Shown here: one piece after another, positions 1 through 13,581 of the stretch
How the letters are laid out: each line of letters starts with the position of its first letter
How positions within the stretch are numbered: the first letter of the stretch is position 1
NCBI RefSeq assembly: GCF_019649055.1
Contig: NW_026570400.1
Span: forward strand, 62,001 to 126,000
Origin: Paramacrobiotus metropolitanus
Lineage: Eukaryota; Tardigrada; Eutardigrada; Parachela; Macrobiotidae
Reading direction: 5' to 3'
Length of the DNA stretch: 64,000 nt
The notes under the pieces: generated by a model
What the model was told of the DNA's origin: nothing
The model's input: only the letters and a program-made list of their open reading frames with translations
The model's database searches: none
Program-made: the position numbers and the translations under genes

Positions 1-62
1 GCGCTGCAGTTTGTGCATTGACTCAGAGTCTCAGACGCATTGTGCACCTCGTTTTTTTACAG

Positions 63-366
63 GACTTGCAACGAACTCTTAGAGAAAAAGGGAATTAAGA
101 TTCAGTCGATCGAACACTGCCCGGACGCCGACCCGCGATCGACCGGCTCTACGCCTGCTAGCAGCCGCAAAGCCGAGGAGCGTGGGCCCGGCATGGTCTC
201 CGGAAGTGGCTTCCCACTGCAACAGCCGTCAGGCCAGCCGAGTGGTATTGGTCCCGACCCGTTGGCCGCGATGGGAATGCTGGTGGCTCGGATCGGGTCC
301 ACGCCGGCCCAACCGACCGCTGCTGCGCCCGGGCCCGTGGAGGACGACGAGGAAGACCCTGCCTGA
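63..366 (+). CDS. 3' terminal exon of an unidentified gene
   Basis: An open frame follows a good acceptor (T-rich tract ending in CAG at 60-62) and ends with TGA at 364-366. The first base completes a codon begun in an exon left of the window. It encodes about 100 residues. The start (TCNELLEKKGIKIQSIEHC) looks like ordered protein. The rest is low-complexity Ser/Pro/Gly/Ala and ends in an acidic tail (DDEEDPA), so it reads as a disordered C-terminus. A poly(A) signal lies about 215 nt after the stop, which supports a real 3' end. I do not recognise the family. Confidence 0.6.
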
Positions 367-581
367 CCGCTCCATCCGGACAAGGCCTGTCGATGACGCC
401 CCCAAAGACTGCGCAGTATTTTCGTATATGTTTTTTCTACTTTCGTAATCATGATCTTCAAGCGAAGTGGGTTCTTGTAACTTGTTGACTAATAATTCGG
501 GTCAATGCGGCCGCTCAATCGGAATGTTTTGAATGTTTCTCGCTGTGGAACGAGGAAACTGATCGAAAGCAAACTGTTCCC

Positions 582-587
582 AATAAA
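582..587 (+). terminator. Poly(A) signal of the first gene
   Basis: AATAAA lies 215 nt downstream of the stop codon at 366 and is followed by a T-rich stretch. It is the likely cleavage and polyadenylation signal of the partial gene at 63-366. Confidence 0.55.
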
Positions 588-1899
588 ATTTTAACCGTAG
601 CATGCGAAGAAATCGCGTTTTGCCGGCTCAACCGCCAGCTACGATACTTTTCATGAAAATTATACACAAACTCACATTTGAAGTTGTTTTCCTTTCACAA
701 GTTCCTTTACTTGGCCTCAAGATACATTAGGATAGTAGGATTTTTAATTTTTTCCAAATATCCTGCGGAATAAATGCGCCAACACCGGCGGCACGCAGCC
801 AACCAGAGCAAAAAACAATTAAAATCCTCACCGGCGAAAAAGTGGCCAGAAAAAAAGACAATAAAAGCGCTGTATTATTATACTGTATTATTATATGCCA
901 ACATTACAAACACCAAAAAAACAGAAAAAGACACGGACACCGGTTTCACATTAAACCACGCTTTAGCGGCAGCAACGACGCCATCGACAACTGAGGTCAC
1001 GATAATACTTGTTTCAGCGGCGGCCGAACACACCCAGTATTCAGCCGACCGGTGCAGAACGATTTTCCCAATGTAACAAAAAACATGGACTCCATCCTGC
1101 CTCACACCGGAGTAATGCACTTCCCGCACACAGCTCCAACGCCGTCCACGCAGGAAAAAACACAAGAGGAGAGCGCGCTTCTCCCGAAAATTATTATTTG
1201 TACAAAAACAATTAGTCCGTCTCGGCAATTAGCGTTCGCGGGGGAAAAACGGGAAGAGTGGGTACGTGTGGTGGTACGTCGACAACACTCCGGATAAAAA
1301 CACAACCACACGGCAAACTGCGGCGGCGGCTCAAAGAACACTGATAACCATCGAATTTAAGGCCCATTAGAAAAACTTTGGTAAAATGATTTCCTCAGCA
1401 GTATGAAAACGCGGAGAGGCTGGCATGTGTCCTGCAAAAATTAAAGCAAAAAATTGTACGGCGTAAAATAAAACATAAACGCTAAAATAAAAAAATTTAT
1501 AGTATTAAAAATAAAACAATCACATTCATATATTCGCATCTTTTCTTCCCGAATAACTTGACAAAATACTTCGGAATAAAAAGACTGATTAAAAATGCTT
1601 TTAATTGTACTGCATAATCATACAATATTTATTACAATACAAAGCTGTTTAATTTAATTTGGCTCGAAGTTTAATTTTTCCAACAATCGATATGGTCGTC
1701 AACGAAATATTATAAAGGTTTATTGTAATGTTTGTTGTTCGATGAATTCGACAATAATCAAAATATTCGCAGGAATAAACCGCGCTGTGAATTACCAGTT
1801 AATACGATTCAGAAATTCTGTTACAAATTCAGAAATGTAATAAAATTGACAGGATCGAGAAATAACTGTCGACGCCCATAAGAAACTGCCTAATTTACC
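588..1899. other. Convergent intergenic region
   Basis: This AT-rich spacer lies between the convergent ends of the unidentified + gene and the - strand bZIP gene. Short ORFs on both strands have no supporting features. It includes a dispersed repeat at 750-855. TTTATT motifs near 1628 and 1713 are possible - strand poly(A) signals for the bZIP gene. I see no RNA gene. Confidence 0.5.
750..855 (+). repeat. Dispersed repeat, copy 1
   Basis: About 105 bp, from a T-rich run through GCGGAATAAATGCGCCAAC and CAGAGCAAAAAACAA to AAAAAGTGGCCAGAAAA. It matches the reverse complement of 43120-43232 with scattered substitutions and small indels. Two copies 42 kb apart in opposite orientation indicate a dispersed repeat, probably transposon-derived. 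Its full length and class are unknown. Confidence 0.6.
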
Positions 1900-4800
1900 T
1901 CAGTGTGCACTGTTCTTCCCCAGATCCATCTTGGCCGACGCGGCCAGCTTCTCGCGCATGACCATGTTGTCGCGGGTGAGTTTATCGAGCTGTTCGCGCA
2001 GTTTGTGGTTCTCCTTCTCGAGGTAGGCCGCCCGGATGGCGATCTGGTTCTCCTTGATGCGCCGGGCATCCCGCGAGCGTTTCGCCGCCAGATTGTTCTT
2101 CCGCCGACGCGCCCAGTACTTCTCGTCCTTCAGCTCGTCGGGCACGAACTGCTTCTTGGATTTCTTCACCATCGGCGCCGGCTTCAGCTCCTCCTCACTG
2201 AACCGGCGGCGCCGCGGGTCAAAGTTCACCGTGGAGCCGGGTACGGGGGCCATGGCCATATCTGCCGGGCAAAAATGCAACAATTAACTATTGTTTTCAA
2301 TACAATAATAATCAAGAAAAAGGCATCTTTAAGTTACTAATGAAAACAACATTCACTTTTCATGAAATTTTAACAAATATTTTTATTATTCGATTTTCAT
2401 TTGATGTCTTACATTATTTCCTTACTACTTTGATTTCTTCCTTCATTTTTCGTACTCTCTTATCGTCGTCTTATATTAACGTTCGGTAGTCTCAGCAGTC
2501 AGCAATGCATACAATAAATATCATTAATTTTATCAGTTTCATGAGCTGAGATCCATGATTACCAAATAAGTCGATATTTTTTCCATTCGAATTATTTTAA
2601 TATTTGTAATTTATATTGCTCACTATTCGTACTTCAATACATTTCATTATATATTGTATAATATTTTTTCCTATTTCCTTGGCTGCTTTTCTGGTAGGCA
2701 TTTGCATACAAAAGAGCATAATACGTATGCAAAGTAAAAGAGTTTTCACATCGCGGTATTTTTTGTAATGTCTGGTTGCTGAATGACTGGTTTGATTGCC
2801 CACTGATACCGTGAACGTCGTGAAAATATGCGTATATGCACAGTACAGTAATCCGTTAAATTGACCCATAGTGTAAACAAAATTAAGACGTATCAAACCG
2901 GCATCAACAACACCATAAAAAAACCGATACCGCGACGTCAATGGAGATTTATCATTGAATACAGTTATACAGAAAAGTCAATAGGATTATGAATCAAACA
3001 TGTGCGAAGGCTAGCGCTATGGGATTTATTGTGCTACGTACCGCCATTCATATCGGGTCCCATGTGCATGGAGTCTTTGTTGAGGACGTGCGGCACGCCG
3101 GGGAGATCTTCTGCCAGAGAGGAGAGCGCACTGAGACAGGGTATTTGAACAGGTAAGCGGGCACACTTGTGTTTACCTCCCGGGGACTCGCGCTCCTTGG
3201 AGCCGGTGGAACTGCTGACCTTGTTGTCCTCGCCGGCCCCGCCGCCCATGTGCGTCTGGTTGGGACTGGAGCAGGCCGAGCCGCCGTGCGGACTGCCCAG
3301 GCCGGCCACACCTAAGCAGACCGTATTGACGTTAATTACACGCCTCACCATATCAACAGCAGTTTAATGCCGACCTTTGCAATTACACAAATTGCTGCCA
3401 AAACGACGTAAACCAAACAGCACGCTGTAGCATGGCTGTTGAAGAAACTGCGCTATGGCGCTTTGAGTGAGAATAACAGCAGCTACTTATTCACAATGAT
3501 TCGGATTACCAACGCAAATCATTATGATTAATATTTTAAAAACGCAAAGTTAAAAAAACATATTTATTAATAATAAGAAATTGGATATTTAATTTAATTA
3601 ACTGCAAATTTTCAAGTAAAAATTAATAAACAACCTAGATATCCGTCAAATATTATAAAACACAGGAAAAGAAATTAAACTATATGCATCTATAGACTTG
3701 GTTAATTTTAACAAAATGCAAGAAATAAGAAAACTTATAAAAAATTTATTAATCTGGAAATACCAGAAATAAACTGGCTGGGAAAAATTAAAAACTTGCA
3801 AATTATATTTTTATAATTTTTTAATTAAATTTTATTAAAACTTTTATTGCTGTACCGTGGTGACCGCCGGTACTGGTGCCCTGGGCGGGCCCGCCCAGTC
3901 CGTTCTCGGAGAGGAACTCGTCGAGGTCCATGTACTCCAGCTTGAAGTCGTGCGGGCCCCCCACCGCGGCCATGGATTCGTAGGGGTTGGGCTTGTCCCA
4001 GATGCTGGGCCCGAGGAAGGCCTGCGCCGCCGACGACTCGAACTGCTCCAGACCGGCCACGCCGCCCCAGGCGCCGGCCACGGCCGCCGCCGCCACACTG
4101 GACGGCGAGTGGCCCGACGGGGAGGCCGCGGAGTGCGACGGCACCGGCAGGGAGGAGGCCACGTCGGCCTTCTTGCTGTTCATGGAGAACAGGGAGTTCC
4201 CGCCGGAGGAGGCGAGTTTGCCTGTAATAAGGCCAGCAAATTTTTAAATCATTTAATTTAGGTATTTCCGGTGGCCAGTCGCGTTACAGTTTTTTTTTTA
4301 AACTGATACTTTATCTATTTGCAATTATCACTGTATTAATGTTTAATTTAACTGTAATTTTTTTAGTCCAATAAACACCTCGATGTGCTAAGAACCAAGT
4401 ATGAAAACAGAAAATCCTTAATTTGCAATTTTCTGATGTTCCCCGTGCTGCTTATGGTAGCGCTTGGCAGCTCAATCTTTAAACACTCATTTATTGAGAA
4501 AACTGCTCGCCAGAATTTATAGTAATTTTCACTTCAGTTATTGCACCAATAAAATAATATCTGAAATTTAAATAATTACTTTTTCGCTACTGCAGCGTCC
4601 TACAGTATGTAATTTTAGTGCCAACTGCCGAACACCAGTACTCTATACTTAAGTTTTTAAACGTATTTTATACGTGACGATTACAGATTTTCTACGCTCA
4701 TTTTTGGATGATTACTGTAATTACTGAATAATTAATTAATCCGCCTGCTGTGCGTTCTGTGGGAAAATGCGCCGGCTTATCCTCAACCTGAACCTTCCCC

Positions 4801-5686
4801 CTGTGCTTTGTCATTGAACGCGGCCTCAGATAGCCGGGCTGACGTCAGCGTCCGTCAGCCGCTCAAGGTCAGAGAACGCGCATTGTCCATTGAGACAGAG
4901 CCGGCGCAGACGGTGGTTAGCTGTGTCATTGAACAGCGAGCGGCCTTACCGCATCGGCAGCGCGCGCGTCTACCGTTAGATCAGCCAACGCAATCGTTAC
5001 CGCATCCCGCGTAACATCGCACCCCTCAACAATGCACCACGGTGCCAATGCACCTCGCTTAAAATAACGCTTTTTTTACCATACAGTACGATGTTGCAAA
5101 CCCAAATAATTACGAAATTTGTCATACATCAAATGCCATTCCAAACACGGAACTGGCGGAATGTTATTAATTGCTGTTCGACTAAGAGAGTCAGCTGCAA
5201 AACCACAGTTCTAAAAATAGAGATTTTTATATTCTATTTTTTATATTTACCTACAACTTTAAAATTAACATTTTAAGCTTCAACCCTTGGAATACATGCA
5301 AAAAAAGCGCACGCAAACTTGCCGTAATAATTTTTGTAAATTCTAGCGGCGAAGCAAATTTACTTATATTTAGAAAATAATAATTCATGCTTTACATTGT
5401 ACAAAATTTGCAGCCTTTTTCAATTGAATTAATGCTCAGAATCCTTCTGCAGCAAATGTAACTGCTAAGGATAACAAAGTATTAATTAAAAAGTGCCCTT
5501 CTAATCATCGTAATAAATGCTATAAATCTAAAACGATGCAAAACGCAACTTACGCTTCGCCGGTAACGGGCGCGCATATTGATAATTTCGATTATTGGGA
5601 GCGAAATAAAAGTTCTCCATCGACATACTGACATGTTGACCAATATGGTGCGAGTGCGCCGGCAAGGGCGTCCGATGCGAAATCAT
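1900..5686 (-). CDS. Pdp1: PAR-type bZIP transcription factor (TEF/HLF/DBP, Pdp1-like)
   Basis: Four exons splice in frame on the - strand: 5686-5554, 4221-3856, 3311-3042 and 2261-1900, for 376 aa. All three junctions are GT-AG with the same phase. Exon 2 encodes the conserved acidic stretch [15 protein letters not shown], preceded by a [12 protein letters not shown] motif. Exon 4 encodes the PAR extension ([15 protein letters not shown], about residues 270-284), then the basic region ([18 protein letters not shown], about 304-321) and a short leucine zipper to about 362. The bZIP half is near-identical to vertebrate HLF/TEF and fly Pdp1. By family, it should dimerise and bind TTAYRTAA-type sites as a nuclear activator in circadian, metabolic or growth programmes. 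The first ATG at 5686 is inferred; ATGs also occur further in (MSMENFYF), and PAR genes often use alternative first exons. The exon 2 donor could be 9 nt upstream without changing frame. Confidence 0.87.
2262..3041 (-). other. Intron 3 of the bZIP gene
   Basis: The donor GTACGT follows 3042 and the acceptor GGCAG precedes 2261, read on the - strand. The intron is AT-rich. The ORF at 2597-2941 (-) has no recognisable domain, and I treat it as chance. Confidence 0.7.
3312..3855 (-). other. Intron 2 of the bZIP gene
   Basis: The donor GTACAG follows 3856 and the acceptor TTAG precedes 3311 on the - strand. The content is strongly AT-rich with no gene-like signal. Confidence 0.65.
4790..5040. 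promoter_or_regulatory. GC-rich intronic island with perfect CRE palindrome
   Basis: This roughly 250 bp CpG-rich stretch sits in the otherwise AT-rich first intron of the bZIP gene (4222-5553). It contains the 12-bp palindrome GCTGACGTCAGC at 4838-4849, whose core TGACGTCA is the full CREB/ATF site. It also has two near-repeats of GTCATTGAAC, near 4809 and 4926. Known PAR bZIP genes use internal promoters and are transcriptionally cycled, so an alternative promoter or enhancer is a reasonable inference. There is no direct evidence of activity. Confidence 0.4.
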
Positions 5687-8600
5687 GGTACGCAATTTGC
5701 AGTAAATATTACAATCAATATTCAAACATCCATAATCGCAATCACACTACCGGTTTAAAAATAAACGTCAATTAAACAGCCAAAAAAACGATATTTCCCC
5801 ATTAAAAGCGCGCATAATTCGCTAAAAATAATATACTATTAGCAGCGTAGCGCTATGTACAGCAGCGAATGATCGAGTGCAAACGGAACAACGCAGCACT
5901 TCCACGGAGGAAAGCGGAAAAAAATTCCTACTCCGAATTCACACCGGCAAACCGGAATACTGCGCCTCATAGAAACGGTATATTATCAATCAACGCATCC
6001 GAATAATTCGGTGCCAGGTGATTCACAGAAACAATCTAACCGCTGCCGGCATTCAACTGCGGATTCCTCGACTGTTCCATTCATCGGCAAACACACGGCG
6101 CCACTATATGCATGGTCAGTGGGGCGCAGTTATACGGGAAACTGACCGGCTGCGCCGTTTAACTTTTTCGCATTTTTTGAATAGTGTTTAGTGTCGCCGA
6201 GTGGTGTGTGTATCTGTGGAGTTAGTGGCCAGGGACACCGGCAAGGCCAAGGCTGGATTGTTGATTAGAGACCAGAGCCCATCGCATCATAATCAACAAA
6301 GTAGCCAGCGGATTGCCGTGTGTACACGAGGTAACGAGAACAAGGAGCGCAACCTTGGTGTGTATGGCGCGCCGTTGCAAGGTCGCCAGAGTTGTGGCTA
6401 CTGCAAGGATGTCTGCTATTCACCGGCAAAACGGCTGCTCTAACTAGCACGACAAACGAGGGAAAAATTTAATCATATAGTGAGTGCACTACCGATTGTA
6501 AAGCGTTTCGGAGAAAATCTACAACTGAAGGAATATACGCCTATATCAATTGCACACTAACTGAATTGAAATACCATTCTCTGATTACCATTAATTTCCC
6601 TTTGAGCTGCTACAAGAACTATTCGGAAAATATAAAACCGGCCGAAACACAACAATTATTAATCCGACGTTTTTTTAGATCACTACAATGCAGAAAATTT
6701 TCTCCAGTACTAGAAGTATAGAAGGTTCGAGATCGACTATCCAAAATAAAATGGAAGTACTTATTTCTCACGATCCACTGTTTAGTGATTGCTGAATGCG
6801 CCAATATTATACTTAATACACTTTGCATATTGCCCATTGCACAGTATAACTCAATGCTCAGCAGACGCGATGCTGCCGGTACGGTTAGCACAATAGCGTA
6901 GTGCAAGGGCTGACAATACTTATCGGCAAAGTTTATAGCAAACGTCGCACTGCTCACTAAAAACATCCTACTTCTTGCAATATTTCACAGACACAGCGAT
7001 ATAATTTTAAAAATATTTTTTTTTGTTTTCGTTATTTACCACAGTGTTTGTTACGTCCATTACTTCGAAACCAAACTGTAAAATGTTTTTCATAAGGAAT
7101 TTCTTGTGCTCCGTATAGGAGCTTGAAATACCGAAAAATATTTCCTTAAGCTTTTACTTTCAGTAAATTATTCAAGGCCAATAAAACCATTACCGTCTAC
7201 AACTCATTGTGAAATAAAAATCAGCATAATAATCCGGCGCAACCGAAATGGACACAATAACGAACGAAACACTTCGCTGATTGTTAATAATTTCCGTTGT
7301 GTGCATCCACGTGCAGCAGCCGCGAACAATGTTAACGAACGGACGGCAACAATTGCCCAACGCCGCTGTATGTGGCCGGTGTTTATTTTGATGGCCCAAT
7401 TACCGCATTCGGCATTTTTCTTGGGCTTCTTCGTTGTCCGTTCAACCCGTGGCCTTGATGGTGCGCGCGCGGATCGGACGCGGCCGCAGAATGCACCGCG
7501 GCATTATTTTCTCCCCCCTATTGCACTTGAATAATCGATTACACGGCTGGTGGGGTTTTTTTCTCGCGATTCGCGCGCTCACTAAAGATGGTACCGCGTG
7601 TGCGAAGGAGAAAAAACACACAACAAACGGATGTTGCGCAAGCAATCGCGGCGGTTATCCAAGTCGAGCTTTTTTTGTGTGTGCGGGTCTGTTTTTGTTT
7701 CGGGTCCGTAAATAATTCTGAGGAGTGGTTATGAAAGCGGTGTGAGATACTGACACACTTTTGCAAATCGTAATTTTGAATTTCAAATTTCGACTGTTAA
7801 AAAATCATATGAATTACGCAAGGGCTAAAGACATTTTGCAGCAATAGCAAGCTGAAGTTATTATTTTTCAAACACCAAAACATAAAAAATAAAATTCAAA
7901 TTACGCTGCACATCGAAGTGAGGAAGTCAAACACAAAATTTTTGCTGAAAAACAAGCGAAAAAATATCGACAAATTTTCCCACGCGCGTTTCGTGAACCG
8001 CACCGCCGGCAGCAAATACCTATTAATTTCGTTGCCGGCAAAACAAGTTCAATTTTGAACAACGCACTACACCGTTACAAATATTTTATAATTATTTAAA
8101 AATGAGATGGCAGAAAATAAGAATTTTTCTGTCGTATCATCTAAAACGTAGAACGTTACGCACAAAAGCCGCTTATCGGCCGCAAAAATTTTAGTTAACA
8201 CGCCAATTTTGCAATGGAACCAAATCTGCCTTGCAAATTAAGGCCGCGTTTTTTTAATTATGGTAATTTATGAGTACAATGTTTTCGTTTGGATACTACG
8301 AAAATAATAATAATTATTAGCCTGTAAACGCAGCGCAGTTCATTCTAAATTTTTTAAATACCGCTGCGAAATAAAATACGAATAAATACCGCTTTTTTAT
8401 AAATACCGCATTTATATTTTAATACAAATACCGCAAAAAATCCCGCCAAATTAAATATCGCATGCAGTAAACTGCGCTCCCTGAATTTTTCCCCATAACT
8501 GGGATTTCGAAGAGTAATTAACAAAACTTTTGCCTGCAACGCTGCCCACCACACACTCTCGACGGCACTACATCCGGTGCGTAAATGGGCGTGTTACGTG

Positions 8601-11600
8601 ACTGTAGTGGCTGCTACAACACAGCAGTAGCAGTCGCGGTGTGCACGCGCGTCCGTTCGTTCGTTTGCCCGGCCTGTCCGTTTACCCCCATTTCAATTTC
8701 CATACCCGCTGCCGGATTACGCAATCCCACTCGCTCGATACACACACACACTCGCTAACCACACACGGCGCTCGCGCTGGCATCAGCAAAAAAACTCCAA
8801 ACTTTCGGCTAACGCTGATCCGATCAAGCCAGCCACTCTGTCAAGCCACCGAAATCGATGCGCGGCCGCCGACACCGATACGCACTTTGACATTGCTTCT
8901 TTCACAATGAATTTTGAATTTCCTACGTTTTTCTACGTATTTAATTAACCGAAACTAATTTTAAATGTTTTTTTAAAAAATTGACAATCAAATAAACGGA
9001 CAGCAATGTTTATTTTACTGAATTATGCATTTTTCTTCATATTTAATTAACCGCAACTAATTCTAAATTTTTAAAAAAATACCAACAATAAAATAAACGG
9101 AAAACAATATTTATTTTACTGAATTAAGCATTTAATTCTAATTTAAAATTTCAGAACAAACACCGACTTAAATGATCGCATTTCTGCAAAGTAAATAAAA
9201 ATGGTCGCCAGCGAGAAGAACAAGATTTAGCAATAAATTATGATGTTTATCTTGGAAGCAACATAAGAAAACTGTTAAGTAGTAATTTTGGAAACAAGCA
9301 AATATTACATAACTTGCACGACATCTTTTATCTGCGAATAAACACACGGACGCGTCGAGTCGTTGACTATTGACCCAGTGCTCGATTTCGGGATGATTAC
9401 CTAATTGCTATCCACTACCCGGCATATGCTGATAGCTGCGCCTGATCAGGTAGCAAATTGTCAATATTTTTACTCGATAAATTGATAATTGGCCCAATCG
9501 TTAATCAGTACTCGGAAGCACACCTTCGCCAGCCAAACGATCAGCGCTTATCAGACACCTCGCGGCGCCACTTCCGCTGCACTTATGCTAATTTTCCCAG
9601 AGTGAAATATGCGAATTATTCCGGCTCCAGTCAAAATATTATTGCATGTTACGAAAGCAGACATTTGCATAATTTCAGATGTCGCATGCCGAACCCTTTT
9701 TGTTTCCATGATAATTACCTGAGACCTGGCGATAAACGCTGATTACGTACATCGACCGCGAACGCATTAAACGGTAAATATTTCATAACCAAATTTTACG
9801 AGCCGGAACGCTGTTCAGCCTTAAAAATTACGTTACCCAAAATTAATCTATTCGAGGTAACAATTGTAGTAAGACTAAGTAAGTCAATAAAAATACAGTA
9901 AATAACGCAAAAAAAAAACACGCGCGTGCAATCCAAAAAACGATTAAAAACCGTAACCACAAATAAATTCAATGTATGAAAATCGGCAAATGAAATCAGC
10001 GCGAAATATATCATTTAATTTTAAAAATTAATTTCGAAAAATTAATTTTGCAGAATTCAATCGGATGTATAACAAATAAAAATACCAAAAAGAAATGGTT
10101 TGCGGTGTTCAGCTTTTTAAAAAAATCTGCATACGAAAATTGGCAAAATAAATATTAAATACAAAAATTCGCGGCTAAAAATTGGCGTTTGGAAAAATGG
10201 GAAAACCATGGCCAATTAATTTCCCAAAAATATGTATTTAATTACCAGCGCTCCGTTTCTTTTCGGAATATTTTCAAAACATTTCCCGGATGGACTTACG
10301 ATAATGTCTGGAAGGTATGGATGGGTTCTCCAGAAGAGATTTGAGAGTAACCAAGGGATACGCAGCGGCGCCGGCGCTGGTCTGAATCTGGCTCATCCCG
10401 TCCCTGTGCGCTGGGGCCGAGCAAACGGTGCAGCAGACCCCAAGATCAGGTCAAAGAACAGCACACAGCAACGCCAATCCGTGCAGTGTATCGAGCAATC
10501 AGCCGCCCTGAACGCCGCTATATTCCAACGATATAATTAGCTGGCAGTGTGAGAATGCCACAATCAAGCAAACCAGGTCAAATCCAGATTATCCGCGGCA
10601 TCAACAACAATTATTTTTATCCCGCCGCACCATTCCCGGCTAATAATCGCAATGTAGTCCAGTGTATCCGCTGCATGGCGGACAATCAATAATGCGTAAT
10701 GTCGCTCCGGATGGATAAATTCTGCAATGCAAGAAAAACAACAACGGAAGGTTAGTCTGGCTGCGGGCTGAATTGGCAGACAGCGGCAAGGTAGGTAAAC
10801 CACAGCAGAAAAGTGAAAGAATGCAGACAGAAATTGGCGCAACGGCGGAATATAGCCGTTGGTCAGTGTGCATTGCATGCGCAATGCTGATTGGCTGGTG
10901 ACCGCACAATGGACTACGCTATATCCGCATATCCGGGTTGTGAGTCTGTCTGACCAGTGGCCAACGCCGCGCATGCATGTCGGAGCATGCAGCAGCCGTC
11001 ACAACATTGCGCAACCAAATTACCTCAAAAACACTTTCCCAGGGATCGACGCAATTCCAAAAACAGACCGAGCGATTCCACGAAATTATGACAGCATCGG
11101 CCAGCGTGATTCACCCCACAGAAGCCAACCGCTACAGAAACCAGTTAACGTAATCCCAGAGAAGACGGAGAGTCTCTCGCGCGATGGTTCGCAGTGTGTG
11201 TGTTGTTCTACCAGGTAGATGCGAATAAATTTTGGCGAAAAGAGAAAGAAATTCGATAAAAATGCCGTAACCAATTCGTACACAATCGACGAGAGCGCGC
11301 GTGTGTGTGTATGAGTGGAAAGTAGAGTACTGGAGCAAAGGAAGCCGTTGTGTTGCCGTACACTACACTACCAGTCAGCTGGGTACCAGTGTATCACCGG
11401 CCGCGCTAAACAGTCAATCATTTCTTCCGGCTGAGTTCCCACTCACTGCTGCGGTTCGGTGCGGGGCGGGACTGGGTGAGTGTGCCAAACGTTATAGCCG
11501 CAGCGACTGCGAGACAGAGGGACAGAGAGAGAATGGCAAAGTATTCACTCTCGGTGTGTTGTAGGCTGTTCGTTGGCCAAGCTGGCTTGCCGCTCGCTGA

Positions 11601-13581
11601 CACGCTCGTTCACGCTGCCCCACCGACCAATCAGCGTGGGCCGGCGAGAAATCCTTGTTTCCCCGCGCTTATATTTTGGCCCATTTATTCCGCGCATCCT
11701 CCAAGTTCGCCACCGAATCTGGAGCAAACGCCAACACGGTCTTCCTCGAGAGACGGGTGTCGTTTTGTGAAGATGTGCGGCCTGGGCGAAATCGGGCCGG
11801 CCCGGAATAGACTGCTAATACGACGGTTTAATTTAGCGGTAATTAATTGAGCTGGCTGCTTGCATACGAGTACAGATGAAGTTTGCGACGTACGCCGTGG
11901 TGCGACTGTTTGCCAACTGCCAAGTTGCCAACAGCATTAAACATGGAGGAAACTAGGAAGTAAAAAATAATGCCTGCAAAAGGAACGGAATTTTTCCGAA
12001 TGTGGCGCATGGTGATTTTGGCACAAGACTTTATTCGGATGTTTTTACAAGCGTATATCTGTTTCGGTATTTTAACTGTTAAAATTAATTTCGGATGCTG
12101 CAATATAAACCTATGCAAGAGCATTCGCAACTTGCTTACTTACATAACTATTATTAATGAGCAGAAAAAAATTTAATTACTTTATTTGCTCCATGTACTG
12201 GGTGTTCAAGACGGGATAATATAGGACTTCCGGTGGGTTGGATACCGGCGGTACACCCTTTATATGTATCAATATTTATATGCAAGCTAGAGTCAAGAGT
12301 GGCGCTAGAATTTTACGTATTATGCCACCGCCGCTATGGGCGGCAGACACGCATTCCAAAAAACTATAATTTTCATCATGCAAGTTGTAAGAAAATGCTA
12401 AACACTTGTAATGTTCGGAAAACAGGCATCGCGGTAGCGGTGGAATCGTTGAAACTTCAGCTGTTAAGCTTTTTTTTATTAGGAAATAGGAAGTATTCCT
12501 CTACGGCAGTCGTACGTTTTGTAATCCAACCTGTCGGACGCATTTTACATTTATGATTTATCGTTGGTGTCACTTATGCCGGGCCCTGTTGCTGTGGTTT
12601 GATTTTACGAGGTATTAATTTTACTTTTTAACCGATTTTTCTATAACGAAATACCGACATGAACATGTTGTATTCTAGCGACCGAATAAATTTATTAATC
12701 ATTTGAAAATGTAGCGTTTCTCTGTACTTAGTACGTACTACGTACTCGCCGTAAACATTTCAGCATTCCTCAAAATGGCTGATTCGTGGCAAATTGGCAG
12801 GCGGCGTTCGGCAGCTGGATGACAGAAACTGCAGCAACTAGCAAGTGTTTCCGGTGGCCGGCCAACCGCCCGCTACAGGCAATGTGAGAAGGATTCACTA
12901 TTGTGTTCTCCATCGCCGCAGTGGTTGGGCCAGTCCTCCCGTGCACTGGAAATTCCAATGGAATCCGGCCGTCTTCACGCGTTCATTCATGCAAATTCAG
13001 CAATTACATACTTTGCATGTTTTAGGGTAGCGGAGCAATTAATTAGGGAAATGTCAATAAATGTTAGCATACCATTGCATTTTGCCCGATAATCGCACAT
13101 TCGCCTGCCACAGGTTGTTCAGTTATTGCTCTACATTTTCAGCAGACAACAGAATTGTAATACTCTTCGCTAACTTGTGACAAATCAGTAGTCGCGACTC
13201 GCCAGCGATCGGAAGCCAGAATGATTGTCGCGCGTATCCGTGATGAATAATTCAGCGATAATTAACCGCAGGTTCACGATGCACGATCAGTGTTGATCGC
13301 GTTTTTCCTCTCGTCTCCTGTACGCTTTTTCTCGTCGCCTAATTCTGTGCATATTTTTTTTCTGTGATTCTTATTCCCGGATCTATCTTTGGATTGCGTT
13401 TGTGGCCGATCTAATGTTGTTCCGTGGATGGGGATTTATTTGCGAGCTGATAATCGCTGATGATTTTTTATTGCGTCTTTATCAGTACTTCGCGGACCCA
13501 TCATTCCGTGGGGAGTGTTGACAGTGTGCGCTCGTTAAACCGCGTTGAATGGGGAAGTAAAAACCCTGGTTGGTGGATTGA
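5687..13581. other. Divergent intergenic/regulatory region, about 7.9 kb
   Basis: This region separates the bZIP gene (-) from the GRAF-type gene (+). I found no ORF with protein-like features or flanking splice signals; all reading frames over it are short. GC-richer, CpG-containing stretches at about 6040-6450, 7300-7560, 8540-8900, 10340-10560, 11340-11780 and 12780-12980 stand out from AT-rich flanks. They may be untranslated first exons or promoters of either gene. No tRNA or rRNA is recognised. Confidence 0.5.
11620..11710 (+). promoter_or_regulatory. Promoter-like CCAAT/TATA cluster
   Basis: A CCAAT box (ACCAATCAG, about 11626-11634) lies about 40 bp before a TATA-like TTATATTTT (11669-11677) in a GC-rich context. 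Spacing and order fit a + strand RNA polymerase II promoter. It lies 1.9 kb upstream of the GRAF-type start codon, so an untranslated first exon with an intron would be needed. This is motif-based only. Confidence 0.3.

Noticed and set aside
3857-4261. + strand ORFs over bZIP exon 2
   Set aside because: Antisense shadows of a GC-rich exon with phased splice sites and a known domain on the - strand.
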